From Paracraurococcus lichenis (GTDB taxonomy: Bacteria > Pseudomonadota > Alphaproteobacteria > Acetobacterales > Acetobacteraceae), in NCBI RefSeq assembly GCF_030657435.1, contig NZ_JAUTWS010000004.1, forward strand, positions 1 through 64,000: a stretch of DNA of 64,000 bases, written 5' to 3'. Positions 35,986 through 44,087 of the stretch are shown here, piece after piece. The stretch's first letter is position 1. Every line of letters starts with the position of its first letter. Below the pieces are notes generated by a model. That model made no database searches. It worked only from the letters and a program-made list of their open reading frames with translations, and was not told the DNA's origin. The position numbers and the translations under genes are program-made.

Positions 35986-37652
35986 GCGCCACCCAGCATG
36001 GGCAGGTCCAGCCCATGCTCCCGCGCGCAGTCGATGGCGATGTCGTAGCCCGCATCGGCATGGCGCATGACGCCCGTCGCGGGATCGTTCCAGAGCACGC
36101 GCTTCAGGCGGCGCGCCGCGTCCTCCGTGCCGTCGCAGACGATGACCATGCCGGCATGCTGCGAGAAGCCCATGCCGACGCCGCCGCCATGGTGCAGCGA
36201 GACCCAGGTGGCGCCGGAGGCGGTGTTCAGCAGCGCGTTCAGCAGCGGCCAGTCGGAGACGGCATCCGAGCCGTCGCGCATCGCCTCCGTCTCCCGGTTC
36301 GGGCTGGCGACCGAACCGCTGTCCAGGTGGTCGCGGCCGATGACGATGGGCCCGATCTCGCCGCGCGCCACCATCTCGTTGAAGGCGAGGCCGAGGCGGT
36401 CCCGCTGCCCGAGCCCGACCCAGCAGATGCGCGCCGGCAATCCCTGGAAGCTGATCCGGGCGCGGGCCATGTCGAGCCATTGGTGCAGGTGCGGGTCGTC
36501 CGGGATCAGCTCCCGCACCTTCGCATCCGTCCGGTAGATATCCTCCGGGTCGCCCGAGAGGGCCGCCCAGCGGAAGGGGCCGATGCCGCGGCAGAAGAGC
36601 GGGCGGATATAGGCCGGCACGAAGCCCGGGAAGCCGAAAGCGCCTTCCAGCCCTTCCTCCTTGGCCATCTGCCGGATGTTGTTGCCATAGTCTAGCACCT
36701 TGGCGCCGCGCGCCTGGAAGTCCAGCATCGCCTGCACGTGCTGCACCATGCTGCGCTTCGCCGCCGCGGCGACCGCGGCCGGGTCGCTCTCCCGCTTCGC
36801 CTCCCACTCCGCCAGCGTCCAGCCGGCGGGCAGGTAGCCGTTGGCCGGGTCATGCGCGCTGGTCTGGTCGGTGACGATGTCGGGCACCACGCCGCGGCGG
36901 ACCAGCTCAGGAAACACCTCGGCGGCATTGCCGAGCAGGCCGACGCTGATGGCGCGCCCGGCGCCGCAGGCCTGGCGGATCATGGCGAGCGCCATGTCGA
37001 GGTCGTCGGCGCGGTGGTCGAGGTACTTGGTCTCCAGCCGCTTCTCGATGCGGGAGGGCTGGCATTCCACCGCCAGCACGCAGGCCCCGGCGAAGACGCC
37101 GGCCAGCGGCTGCGCCCCGCCCATGCCGCCGAGCCCGCCCGTCAGGATCCACCGGCCGCGCAGGTTCCCGCCGAAATGTTGCCGCCCGGCCTCGGCGAAG
37201 GTCTCGTAGGTGCCCTGCACGATCCCCTGGGAGCCGATATAGATCCAGGACCCCGCGGTCATCTGGCCGTACATCATGAGCCCGCGGCGATCGAGCTCGG
37301 AGAAATGCTCCCAACTCGCCCAGCGCGGAACGAGGTTCGAGTTGGCGATCAGCACGCGCGGCGCGTCCCGGTGGGTCTCGAAGACGCCGATCGGCTTGCC
37401 GGACTGCACCAGCAGGGTCTGCGTCTCCTCGAGCCGTCGCAGGACCGAGACGATGGTCTCGTAACTCCGCCAGTCCCGTGCGGCGCGGCCGATGCCGCCA
37501 TAGACCACCAGCTCGCCCGGGCGCTCCGCCACCTCCTCGTCGAGGTTGTTCATGAGCATCCGGAGCGGCGCCTCGGTCGTCCAGTGCTTCGCGGACTTCT
37601 CCAGGCCGCGCGGGGCCCGGATGGCGGGTGCGTTGCGGAATCGATCGCTCAT
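35982..37652 (-). CDS. hutU: Urocanate hydratase
   Basis: HutU converts urocanate to imidazolone propionate using tightly bound NAD. The 556-residue protein is standard in length and carries the [31 protein letters not shown] and [17 protein letters not shown] motifs. ATG 37652 is used; the ATG at 37661 adds three residues. It is first in the hutU-hutH-hutI-thioesterase operon and overlaps hutH by 4 bp. No hutC-type repressor gene is visible nearby. Confidence 0.96.
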   Translation of the reverse strand: MSDRFRNAPAIRAPRGLEKSAKHWTTEAPLRMLMNNLDEEVAERPGELVVYGGIGRAARDWRSYETIVSVLRRLEETQTLLVQSGKPIGVFETHRDAPRVLIANSNLVPRWASWEHFSELDRRGLMMYGQMTAGSWIYIGSQGIVQGTYETFAEAGRQHFGGNLRGRWILTGGLGGMGGAQPLAGVFAGACVLAVECQPSRIEKRLETKYLDHRADDLDMALAMIRQACGAGRAISVGLLGNAAEVFPELVRRGVVPDIVTDQTSAHDPANGYLPAGWTLAEWEAKRESDPAAVAAAAKRSMVQHVQAMLDFQARGAKVLDYGNNIRQMAKEEGLEGAFGFPGFVPAYIRPLFCRGIGPFRWAALSGDPEDIYRTDAKVRELIPDDPHLHQWLDMARARISFQGLPARICWVGLGQRDRLGLAFNEMVARGEIGPIVIGRDHLDSGSVASPNRETEAMRDGSDAVSDWPLLNALLNTASGATWVSLHHGGGVGMGFSQHAGMVIVCDGTEDAARRLKRVLWNDPATGVMRHADAGYDIAIDCAREHGLDLPMLGGA

Positions 37653-37750
37653 GGCGGCCATCCTAGCAGGAGAAATTCCGCCCGCCCGCCCCGAATAAAT
37701 CGCCCTGCCGGCCGGTCTACCCCGCGGAACCTGACCAGGAGGGGACCGCC

Positions 37751-38673
37751 ATGGACCACCACCCGCAATCCCGCCGCCGCGCGCTCACCTGCATGCTCTG
37801 GGGCGGCAGCGGCCTGCTCTGGACCGTCAGCGGTGGCGTGCCGCGCTCTGCCCTGCTCGGCAGCGCCGCGGCGCAGGCGCAGGCCGCCGCCGGCGGCTTC
37901 GGCTTCGTCCAGATCAGCGACACGCATCTCGGCTTCAATGCCGCGCCCAACCCGGACCCGATGGCGACCCTGCAGGAGAGCCTGGCCGCCGCGCGCGCCG
38001 CGCAGCCCGCCCTCATGCTGCATACCGGCGATGTCACGCATCTGTCGCGCCCGGGTGAATTCGACCGTGCCGTGCAGGCGATCGGACGGCCGGGATCGAG
38101 ACCCGCTACATCCCCGGCGAGCACGACGTCGTGGAGGACGACGGCAAGTCCTTCTACGAACGCTTCCCGGCCGGGCGCGACCAGGGCGGCGCCTATAGCT
38201 TCGACGCCGGCGGGGTGCATTTCATCGCCCTCAACAATGTCATGGACGTGAAGCCCGGCCGGCTCGGCAGCCTCGGCGCGGCGCAGCTTCGCTTCCTCGA
38301 GCAGGACCTCGCCGGCCGTTCCGCCAGCACGCCGATCGTCGTCTTCAGCCACATGCCGCTCTACGTGGTCCACGAGGCCTGGGGCTGGGGTACCGAGGAT
38401 GGGCAGCAGGCCCTGGCGCTGCTGCGCCGCTTCGGCTCGGTCACCGTGCTGAACGGCCATATCCACCAGACATTGCAGAAGATCGAAGGCAATCTCGCCT
38501 TCCACAGCGGCCGGTCCACCGCCTTCCCGCAATCGGCGCCGGGCGTCGGCCGGCCGGGGCCGCTGCGCGAGGTGCCGGACGGCAATGTCCGCCGGCTGCT
38601 CGGCATCAACCGCGTGACCCTGGTGCGCGGCGATGCGCCGCTCGCCGTCGTCACCCAGCCGCTGGGCGCCTGA
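37751..38673 (+). pseudogene. Metallophosphoesterase with a one-base frameshift
   Basis: Two frames together encode a complete calcineurin-type phosphoesterase. Frame one (37751 on) has a twin-arginine-like leader ([10 protein letters not shown]) and the metal motifs QISDTHLG and LHTGDVTH. Frame two resumes with GIETRYIPGEHD, then VVFSHMPLY and LNGHIHQ and ends at 38673. The break maps to 38085/38086, where inserting one base after GG restores Gly-Thr-Ala-Gly-Ile-Glu. The restored protein would have about 307 residues. It is either a recent pseudogene or a sequencing error. The gene opens a run with the cupredoxin and ECF sigma genes. Confidence 0.85.
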
Positions 38674-38676
38674 GCC

Positions 38677-38991
38677 ATGCTGCCGCGCCGCGCCTGGCTT
38701 GCCGCCCTGCTGCTGCCGCTGCGCCCGGCCCGGGCGGCGGCCGCGGAGGTGGTGATCGACGATTTCGCGTTCCAACCGGCGGAGCTGCGCGTCGCGCCGG
38801 GCACCACCGTCCGCTGGACGAACCGGGAGGACAGCCCGCACAACGTGGTCAGCCAGGAGACGCCGCGGCTGTTCCGCTCCCGCCTCATGGAGGCGGGCGA
38901 GAGCTTCGCCTTCACCTTCGACCAGCCGGGCGAGCACGCCTATTATTGCGCGCTGCATCCGCACATGACGGGCAGGGTGGTGGTGGCATGA
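38677..38991 (+). CDS. Cupredoxin domain copper-binding protein
   Basis: A 104-residue exported cupredoxin of the amicyanin/pseudoazurin type. The signal peptide covers about 1-22. All four type 1 copper ligands are present: His55 (SPHNVV), Cys91, His94 and Met97 (YYCALHPHM). It could be an electron carrier or a periplasmic copper buffer. It starts 3 bp after the phosphoesterase frame and lies 3 bp before an ECF sigma gene, suggesting one transcript. Confidence 0.9.
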   Translation: MLPRRAWLAALLLPLRPARAAAAEVVIDDFAFQPAELRVAPGTTVRWTNREDSPHNVVSQETPRLFRSRLMEAGESFAFTFDQPGEHAYYCALHPHMTGRVVVA

Positions 38992-38994
38992 CCC

Positions 38995-39543
38995 ATGGCG
39001 GTACGTGACGGGGCGGCGCGTGACGGGGGCGCGGGGTGGCCGGCGGTGCCGCCGGCGCTCGCCGCCGCCATCCTCGAGCACCTCGATTCCGCCCACAACC
39101 TGGCGCGCTGGCTGCTGCGCGACCCGGTGGCGGCGGAGGACGTGGTGCAGGAGGCGGTGCTGCGCGCGCTGACCTATGGCGGCGGCTGGCGCGGCGGCGA
39201 TGCGCGCGCCTGGCTGCTGAGCATCACGCGTCATGCCGCGCTCGACTGGCTGGCGGCCCGCGGCCGGCGGCGGGAGGAGACGCTCGATCCCGCCGAGGAG
39301 GCCGCGCGGCCCGATCCGCTGCCGGACCCGGAGGCGGCGCTCGCCGCGCGCCAGGCCAGCAGCGGCCTCGCCGCCGCGGTCGCCGCGCTGCCGCTCGAAT
39401 TGCGGGAATGCCTGATGCTGCGCACGGTGGAGGAGATGTCGTATCGCGACATCGCCCGGGTCACCGGCGTGCCGATCGGTACGGTGATGTCGCGGCTCTG
39501 GCGCGCCCGCTGCGCCCTGCTGCGCGTGAGGGTGGAGGCATGA
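38995..39543 (+). CDS. ECF RNA polymerase sigma factor
   Basis: A 182-residue ECF sigma factor. Region 2 spans LDSAHNLARWLLRDPVAAEDVVQEAVLRAL and ARAWLLSITRHAALDWL, and region 4 is LPLELRECLMLRTVEEMSYRDIARVTGVPIGTVMSRLWRAR. The stop overlaps the anti-sigma ATG. It probably activates its own run, which includes a cupredoxin and the phosphoesterase; the inducing signal is unknown but could be copper or oxidative stress. Confidence 0.93.
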   Translation: MAVRDGAARDGGAGWPAVPPALAAAILEHLDSAHNLARWLLRDPVAAEDVVQEAVLRALTYGGGWRGGDARAWLLSITRHAALDWLAARGRRREETLDPAEEAARPDPLPDPEAALAARQASSGLAAAVAALPLELRECLMLRTVEEMSYRDIARVTGVPIGTVMSRLWRARCALLRVRVEA

Positions 39544-40304
39544 CGGAGGACTGCACCGGTCGCCGGCTGCTGCTGCAAGCCGAGCTGGATGGCGAGCTGG
39601 ATGCCGGCCGCGCCGCGGAGCTCGCCGCGCATGTCGATGGCTGCGCCGCCTGCGCCGGGATGCGGGAGGCGCTGCTGGCGCTGGCTGCCCGGGCGCGGGA
39701 GGAACTGCCGCGCTATGCGGCGCCGGTCGCGCTGCGGGCGGAGATCGCCGCCCGGCTCGCGCCCGCCGCGCCGCCCGTCGTGCCACCCGTCGTAGCGTCG
39801 CCGCGCCGCTGGCGCCGCGACCTGGCGGGCTTCGGCCTGGGCGCCGCCATGGCGGCCGGCCTCGCGCTGGTCCTGCTGCCGCGCACCGCCCCGTCCGATC
39901 CGGCGCGCGAGGTGCTGGCGAGCCATCTGCGCGCGCTGCAGCCCGGGCATCTGCTGGATGTCGTCTCCTCCGACCGCCATACGGTGAAGCCCTGGTTCGA
40001 GGGCCGCATCGACGTCGCCCCGCCGGTGCGCGACCTCGCGGCCGAGGGCTTTCCGCTGGAAGGCGGGCGGCTGGACTACCTCGAGGGCCGCCCGGTCGCG
40101 GCGCTGGTCTATCGCCGCGCGCGGCATGCCGTGCAGCTCTATGTCCGGCCCGATCCTGGCGCGCCGCGGCCGCCGACCCTCCAGGGCGAGGGCGGCTATG
40201 CCCTGGCGACCTGGAGGGAGGACGGGCTGCGCTTCTGGGCGGTGTCCGACATCGCGCCGGGCGAGCTGATGGCCTTCGTCGACCGCTACCGGGCCGCACG
40301 CTGA
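39540..40304 (+). CDS. Membrane anti-sigma factor with zinc-finger domain
   Basis: A 254-residue anti-sigma factor. The N-terminal ZAS-like motif has His31, Cys35 and Cys38 (AHVDGCAACAG). A transmembrane segment lies at about 97-116 (LAGFGLGAAMAAGLALVLLP), followed by a periplasmic domain with HLRALQPGHLLDVVSSDRHTVKPWF and GGRLDYLEGRPVAALVYRR. It overlaps the sigma gene by 4 bp, the usual sigma/anti-sigma coupling. The 3' end overlaps the convergent PAP2 gene by 19 bp. Confidence 0.9.
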   Translation: MTEDCTGRRLLLQAELDGELDAGRAAELAAHVDGCAACAGMREALLALAARAREELPRYAAPVALRAEIAARLAPAAPPVVPPVVASPRRWRRDLAGFGLGAAMAAGLALVLLPRTAPSDPAREVLASHLRALQPGHLLDVVSSDRHTVKPWFEGRIDVAPPVRDLAAEGFPLEGGRLDYLEGRPVAALVYRRARHAVQLYVRPDPGAPRPPTLQGEGGYALATWREDGLRFWAVSDIAPGELMAFVDRYRAAR

Positions 40305-40987
40305 CGCAGCAGGAGCCAGCATCCCATCGCCCAGGCGGCGCCGAGGCACCAGCCCGCCAGCACGTCGGTCGGCCAGTGCACGCCCAGCCAGACCCGGCTG
40401 CCGCCGACCAGCAGTGTCAGCAGCACGGCGGTGGTCAGGATATAGGCCTGGTGCCGCCGCCGTGCGCCGGCCGCGAGCAGCGTGCCGAGGGTGAGGAAGC
40501 CGATGGCCGAGAGCATGGCATGGCCGGAGGGGAAGCTCGGCGTCTGCACCTCCATCAGCCGCGCCACCAGGTCCGGCCGCGGCCGGTCGAAGACGCCCTT
40601 CAGCAGTGTGTTCAGCAGCAGCCCGCCCGGCAGCGAGAGGGCGAGCAGCGCCACCGCCCGCCAGCGCCCGTCGAGCGCCAGATAGCCGAAGGCGATCAGC
40701 GTCAGCAGCCCGAGCACCGGGATGGAGCCGAGCGCCGTCACCTCCCGCAAGGCGAGGCTCAGCCAGGGAGGCCCGACCGGCTGGTCCGGCATCCCGGGCC
40801 GCCGCAGCGCCAGCATCACGGCCTCGTCGAAGCGGTGCGGCCCGTTCTCCGTCATCTGCAGCACGGCGGCGAAGCCGAGCAGCCCGGCGGCCGCGACCGC
40901 GAGCGCCGCCAGCGCCGCACCCCGTCCCAGCGCGAGGCGGCCCAGCCGGGCGAGCAGGCCCGCCGATGGAGCAACGAAATCCGTCAT
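40286..40987 (-). CDS. PAP2 family phosphatase
   Basis: A 233-residue membrane phosphatase with about six helices. The three catalytic motifs are intact: KGVFDRPRPD, PSGH and SRVWLGVHWPTDV. Substrates are likely phosphatidic acid, phosphatidylglycerophosphate or undecaprenyl diphosphate. Its ATG (40985-40987) overlaps the divergent lipid-kinase ATG as CATG. The two enzymes act on related lipid phosphates, so joint function is plausible. Confidence 0.9.
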   Translation of the reverse strand: MTDFVAPSAGLLARLGRLALGRGAALAALAVAAAGLLGFAAVLQMTENGPHRFDEAVMLALRRPGMPDQPVGPPWLSLALREVTALGSIPVLGLLTLIAFGYLALDGRWRAVALLALSLPGGLLLNTLLKGVFDRPRPDLVARLMEVQTPSFPSGHAMLSAIGFLTLGTLLAAGARRRHQAYILTTAVLLTLLVGGSRVWLGVHWPTDVLAGWCLGAAWAMGCWLLLRQRAAR

Positions 40988-41957
40988 GCCGCTGCAACCC
41001 GCGGCGTCCTCGGCGGTTGCATGCCCGCAACAGGCGGGAGCGGCAGCCATCGCCACCGGGAGCGGAGCGGGCGCGCGCGCCCTGCTGATCATCAACCAGA
41101 AGGCGCGCAGCGGCGCGGAGCAGGCGGAGGCGGCGGCAGCGGCGCTGCGCGCGGCCGGCCTCGCCGTCCAGGCCTTCGACCCGCCGGAGGGGATGTCCTG
41201 CGGCGATGCGGTGACGGAAGGCCTGGCGCAGGGCGGCTTCGACCGGGTCGTGATCGGCGGCGGCGACGGCACGCTGAACGCGGCGATCCCCGGGCTGCTG
41301 AAGGCGGGGCTGCCCTTCGGCATCCTGCCGCTCGGCACCGCCAACGACCTCGCGCGCAGCCTCGGCATCCCGCTCGACCTGGAGGGGGCGGCGCGGGTCA
41401 TCGCGACCGCGGCGCCGCGGCCGGTCGATCTCGGCGAGGTCAATGGCCATTGCTACTTCAACGTCGCCAGCATCGGCTTCAGCGCCGAACTCGCGGCCGA
41501 GCTGAAATCCGAGGCGAAGAAGCGCTTCGGCAAGCTCGGCTATGCCGTCGCCGCGCTCGGCCTGGTGCGGCGCGCGCGGCCCTTCACCGTGGTGCTGATG
41601 CATGACGGCGCGGTGGAGCGGGTGCGGACGATCCAGGTCTCGGTCGGCAACGGAAAGCATTACGGCGGCGGCATGACGGTGGCCGAGGACGCGCGGCCCG
41701 ATGACGGGCTGTTCGACGTCTACAGCCTGGAGGTGCGGCACTGGTGGCGCCTCCTCATGCTGCTGCCCTGGCTGCGGCGCGGCACCCAGGGGAGCTGGCG
41801 CGACGTGCGCGCCTTCCGCACCACGGCGCTGGAGCTGCGCACGCGGCGGCCGCGGCCGGTGAACACCGATGGCGAGCTGACCACGCGGACGCCCGCCGTC
41901 TTCCGGCTGCGGCCGGCGGCGCTCATGGTCCATGCCCCGCCGCCGGACGCAGGCTGA
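40986..41957 (+). CDS. Diacylglycerol kinase family lipid kinase (YegS-like)
   Basis: A 323-residue cytosolic lipid kinase. The catalytic-domain motifs are RALLIINQKARSG (about 35), VVIGGGDGTLNAAI (about 90), and LPLGTANDLARSLGIP. The C-terminal beta sandwich includes NVASIGFSAEL and VSVGNGKHYGGGM. The ATG at 40986 overlaps the divergent PAP2 start, and the first 30 residues are poorly conserved, so the true start could be further in. It overlaps the convergent ECF41 sigma gene by 35 bp. Confidence 0.88.
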   Translation: MPLQPAASSAVACPQQAGAAAIATGSGAGARALLIINQKARSGAEQAEAAAAALRAAGLAVQAFDPPEGMSCGDAVTEGLAQGGFDRVVIGGGDGTLNAAIPGLLKAGLPFGILPLGTANDLARSLGIPLDLEGAARVIATAAPRPVDLGEVNGHCYFNVASIGFSAELAAELKSEAKKRFGKLGYAVAALGLVRRARPFTVVLMHDGAVERVRTIQVSVGNGKHYGGGMTVAEDARPDDGLFDVYSLEVRHWWRLLMLLPWLRRGTQGSWRDVRAFRTTALELRTRRPRPVNTDGELTTRTPAVFRLRPAALMVHAPPPDAG

Positions 41958-42828
41958 GCCGCGCCAGCTTCTCCGGGTTGCGCATGACGTAGATGGCGAC
42001 GATGCGGCCCTCCACGACCTCGAGCGCCGTGCTCTGCGGGATGCCGTCCGGCTCCAGCGTCACATAGCCCGGCAGGCCGTTGATGCGGCCGAGATGCAGC
42101 AGCGGCGGCGGCGCCGCCGGGCGCTTGCGGGCGAGGCCGAGGAAGAGCCGCACCACCCGGTCGGCGCCGAGGATCGGCTTCAGCGCCGCGTGGCGCAGGC
42201 CGCCGCCATCGCTCTGCAGCACCACGTCGCGCGCCAGCAGGTCGCGCAGCGCCGCCTCCTCGCCGCGGCGGGAGGCCGCGAGGAAGGCGCGGGCGATCCG
42301 CCGCGCCTCGGCATCGGAGACGGCCCGGCGCGGCGTCGCATCGCCGAGGCGGGCGCGGGCGCGGCTCGCCAGCTTGCGGCAGGCCTCCTCGCTGCGACCG
42401 AGCAGGCCGGCGATCTCGGCGAAGGGCGTCTCGAAGAGGTCGTGCAGGATGAAGACCGCGCGCTCCGCCGGGCCGAGGCGCTGCAGCGCGAGGAGGAAGG
42501 CGACCGAGAGGTCCTGCGCCTTCTCGTGCGCCGCCTGCTGCGGCGGGTCCTCCGAATCGAGGACCGGCTCGGGCAGCCAGGGGCCGACATAGTGTTCCCG
42601 CCGCACCCGCGCCGATTTCAGGTGGTCGAGGCAGAGCCGCGCCGCCGCCTTCAGCATCCAGGCGCGCGGCACGGCGACGCTCGCGCGGTCCGTGCCGTGC
42701 CAGCGCAGGAAGACCTCCTGCGCGATGTCCTCGGCCGTCGCCACCGAGCCGGTCATGCGGTAGGCGAGGCCGATCAGCTCCCCCCGCAGAGGCAGGTAGT
42801 GCGCGACGGGGTCGGCCTCGCCCGGCAT
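41923..42828 (-). CDS. ECF41-type sigma factor (SigJ-like) with SnoaL-like tail
   Basis: A 301-residue sigma factor. Region 2 (LIGLAYRMTGSVATAEDIAQEVFLRW) and region 4 (LQRLGPAERAVFILHDLFETPFAEIAGLLGRSEEACRKL) are followed by a SnoaL-like extension (about 185-295) containing the DGGG motif at VVLQSDGGGLRHA. This tail controls activity in ECF41 sigmas and replaces a separate anti-sigma. The preceding gene is a carboxymuconolactone-decarboxylase-type protein, the standard ECF41 partner and likely target. Their ATG and stop overlap by one base. Confidence 0.92.
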   Translation of the reverse strand: MPGEADPVAHYLPLRGELIGLAYRMTGSVATAEDIAQEVFLRWHGTDRASVAVPRAWMLKAAARLCLDHLKSARVRREHYVGPWLPEPVLDSEDPPQQAAHEKAQDLSVAFLLALQRLGPAERAVFILHDLFETPFAEIAGLLGRSEEACRKLASRARARLGDATPRRAVSDAEARRIARAFLAASRRGEEAALRDLLARDVVLQSDGGGLRHAALKPILGADRVVRLFLGLARKRPAAPPPLLHLGRINGLPGYVTLEPDGIPQSTALEVVEGRIVAIYVMRNPEKLARLSLRPAAGHGP

Positions 42829-43289
42829 CACGCGGCCGCCGGCGCGGCGGCGAGCGGCGGGACGGCGCGGAAGCCGATGGCCAGCCGGTTCCAGCCGTTG
42901 ATGGCGACGATGGCGAAGCTGAGCCTGACGATCTCCTCCTCGGAGAAATGCGCCTTCAGCGCCTCGTAGTCCGCATCCGGGGCATGGGTGTCGGCGACGC
43001 GGGTCAGCGCCTCGGTCCAGGCGAGCGCCGCGCGCTCGCGCGGGGTATAGTGCGGCGCCTCCCGCCAGGCGTTCAGCAGGTAGAGCCGCGCCTCCGTCTC
43101 GCCCGCCTTGCGCGCGTCGCGCGCGTGCATGTCGAGGCAATAGGCGCAGCCATTGATCTGCGACGCGCGCATCTTCACCAGTTCCAGCAGGGGGCGCTCG
43201 AGCCCGCTGGAGGCGACGGCCTTCTCCAGGCCGAGCATGGCCTGCAGCAGCTTCGGCGAGACGGCGGCGTAGTCGATCCGGGGATGCAT
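42828..43289 (-). CDS. Carboxymuconolactone decarboxylase/AhpD-like protein
   Basis: A 153-residue AhpD-fold protein with the redox motif CAYCLDMHA (Cys48, Cys51, His55). This type belongs to the COE group whose promoters are recognised by ECF41 sigma factors, and it sits directly upstream of such a sigma gene. It probably acts in peroxide or reactive-species defence. ATG 43289 is chosen; an upstream start at 43388 adds a low-complexity leader. Confidence 0.9.
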   Translation of the reverse strand: MHPRIDYAAVSPKLLQAMLGLEKAVASSGLERPLLELVKMRASQINGCAYCLDMHARDARKAGETEARLYLLNAWREAPHYTPRERAALAWTEALTRVADTHAPDADYEALKAHFSEEEIVRLSFAIVAINGWNRLAIGFRAVPPLAAAPAAA

Positions 43290-43368
43290 GGCGGTTCTCC
43301 TCATCCAGGGTTGGCCGAGGACAGGACGAGGCGGCGGGGCGCGGCGTGACAGGCCGGCGCCGGGAATC

Positions 43369-43869
43369 TCACGCGCGCCGGACGGCATCGCCGCGGCGGA
43401 TGGTCCCGCCCTCGATCACCCGCGCGGTGATGCCGCCATGGCCGCGCACGGCGTTGTAGCCGCCGGGGCCGAACTCCTCCTCCATGCGGGAGCAGGGGTG
43501 GCACTCGCCGCTGTGCTCCAGCAGCGCGTCGCCGATGGCGAAGCGGCGTCCCTTCAAGGCCAGCAGGTTGAGGCCGGCGATGACCAGGTTGCGCCGCAGG
43601 CGTTCCGGCGCGACGGCCTCCAGCCCGAGATAGGCGGCGATCGCCGCCAGGTGCTCGGCCGCGACCAGCGTCACCTGCCGCCCGCCCGTCACGGCGCCGC
43701 GCCAGCGGTCGCCCGCGAGGCCCTCGCCCGGGACCAGCACCGCCGCCTCCGCCGCCAGCACCGGCGCGCGCCGGGCGGGGCGGAGGCCGATCCAGGCCAG
43801 CCGCCCCGGCGCCATGGGCGCATCCAGCAGGCGGGCGAGGGGGGAGCCGGGCGGCGGGCCATTCGTCAT
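43369..43869 (-). CDS. MOSC domain-containing protein
   Basis: A 166-residue MOSC protein. The core motif is GEGLAGDRWRG (about 49-59), RRNLVIAGLNLLAL (about 91), and the conserved Cys in GECHPCSRMEE (about 120-130). MOSC domains bind molybdenum cofactor or related sulfur ligands and detoxify or donate sulfur. This stand-alone form has no known partner here. Its start codon lies 11 bp from a 180-bp palindromic element that may carry or disrupt its promoter. Confidence 0.85.
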   Translation of the reverse strand: MTNGPPPGSPLARLLDAPMAPGRLAWIGLRPARRAPVLAAEAAVLVPGEGLAGDRWRGAVTGGRQVTLVAAEHLAAIAAYLGLEAVAPERLRRNLVIAGLNLLALKGRRFAIGDALLEHSGECHPCSRMEEEFGPGGYNAVRGHGGITARVIEGGTIRRGDAVRRA

Positions 43870-43880
43870 GGCCGCACCAT

Positions 43881-44060
43881 AGGGCGTGTCTGCAAAGGGC
43901 TGCGGCTTGTCTCGACGGGTCTTTTTCGGTCCGGCGGCGTCCGCGGCCTTGCCGATGCCGCCAGCATCGGCTGCGCCGTCGATCGCCTTCGGCGCTCGAC
44001 CCTGGCCAGGCCGAAAAATCCCTCGCCGATCCTTCGCCGGTCCCTTTGCAGGCACGCCCT
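43881..44060. mobile_element. MITE-like palindromic element
   Basis: A 180-bp non-coding segment bounded by 19-bp inverted repeats: AGGGCGTGTCTGCAAAGGG at 43881-43899 and its complement at 44042-44060 with one mismatch. A TA dinucleotide occurs at both outer edges (43880-43881, 44060-44061), as for IS630/Tc1-type or some IS5-type insertions. Sub-terminal segments with TTTTTCGG and CCGAAAAA are also inverted, so the whole element can fold. There is no transposase. It lies between the divergent MOSC gene and hutF. Confidence 0.7.
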
Positions 44061-44087
44061 AGCCGGCCGGGCGCCGCCGCGGGCATC

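Noticed and set aside
33289..36048. 919-residue plus-strand frame opposite hutI and hutH
   Set aside because: It is an antisense shadow caused by very high GC at third codon positions. It has low-complexity Arg/Ala/Gly/His composition and no domain, while the opposite strand holds clear hut genes.
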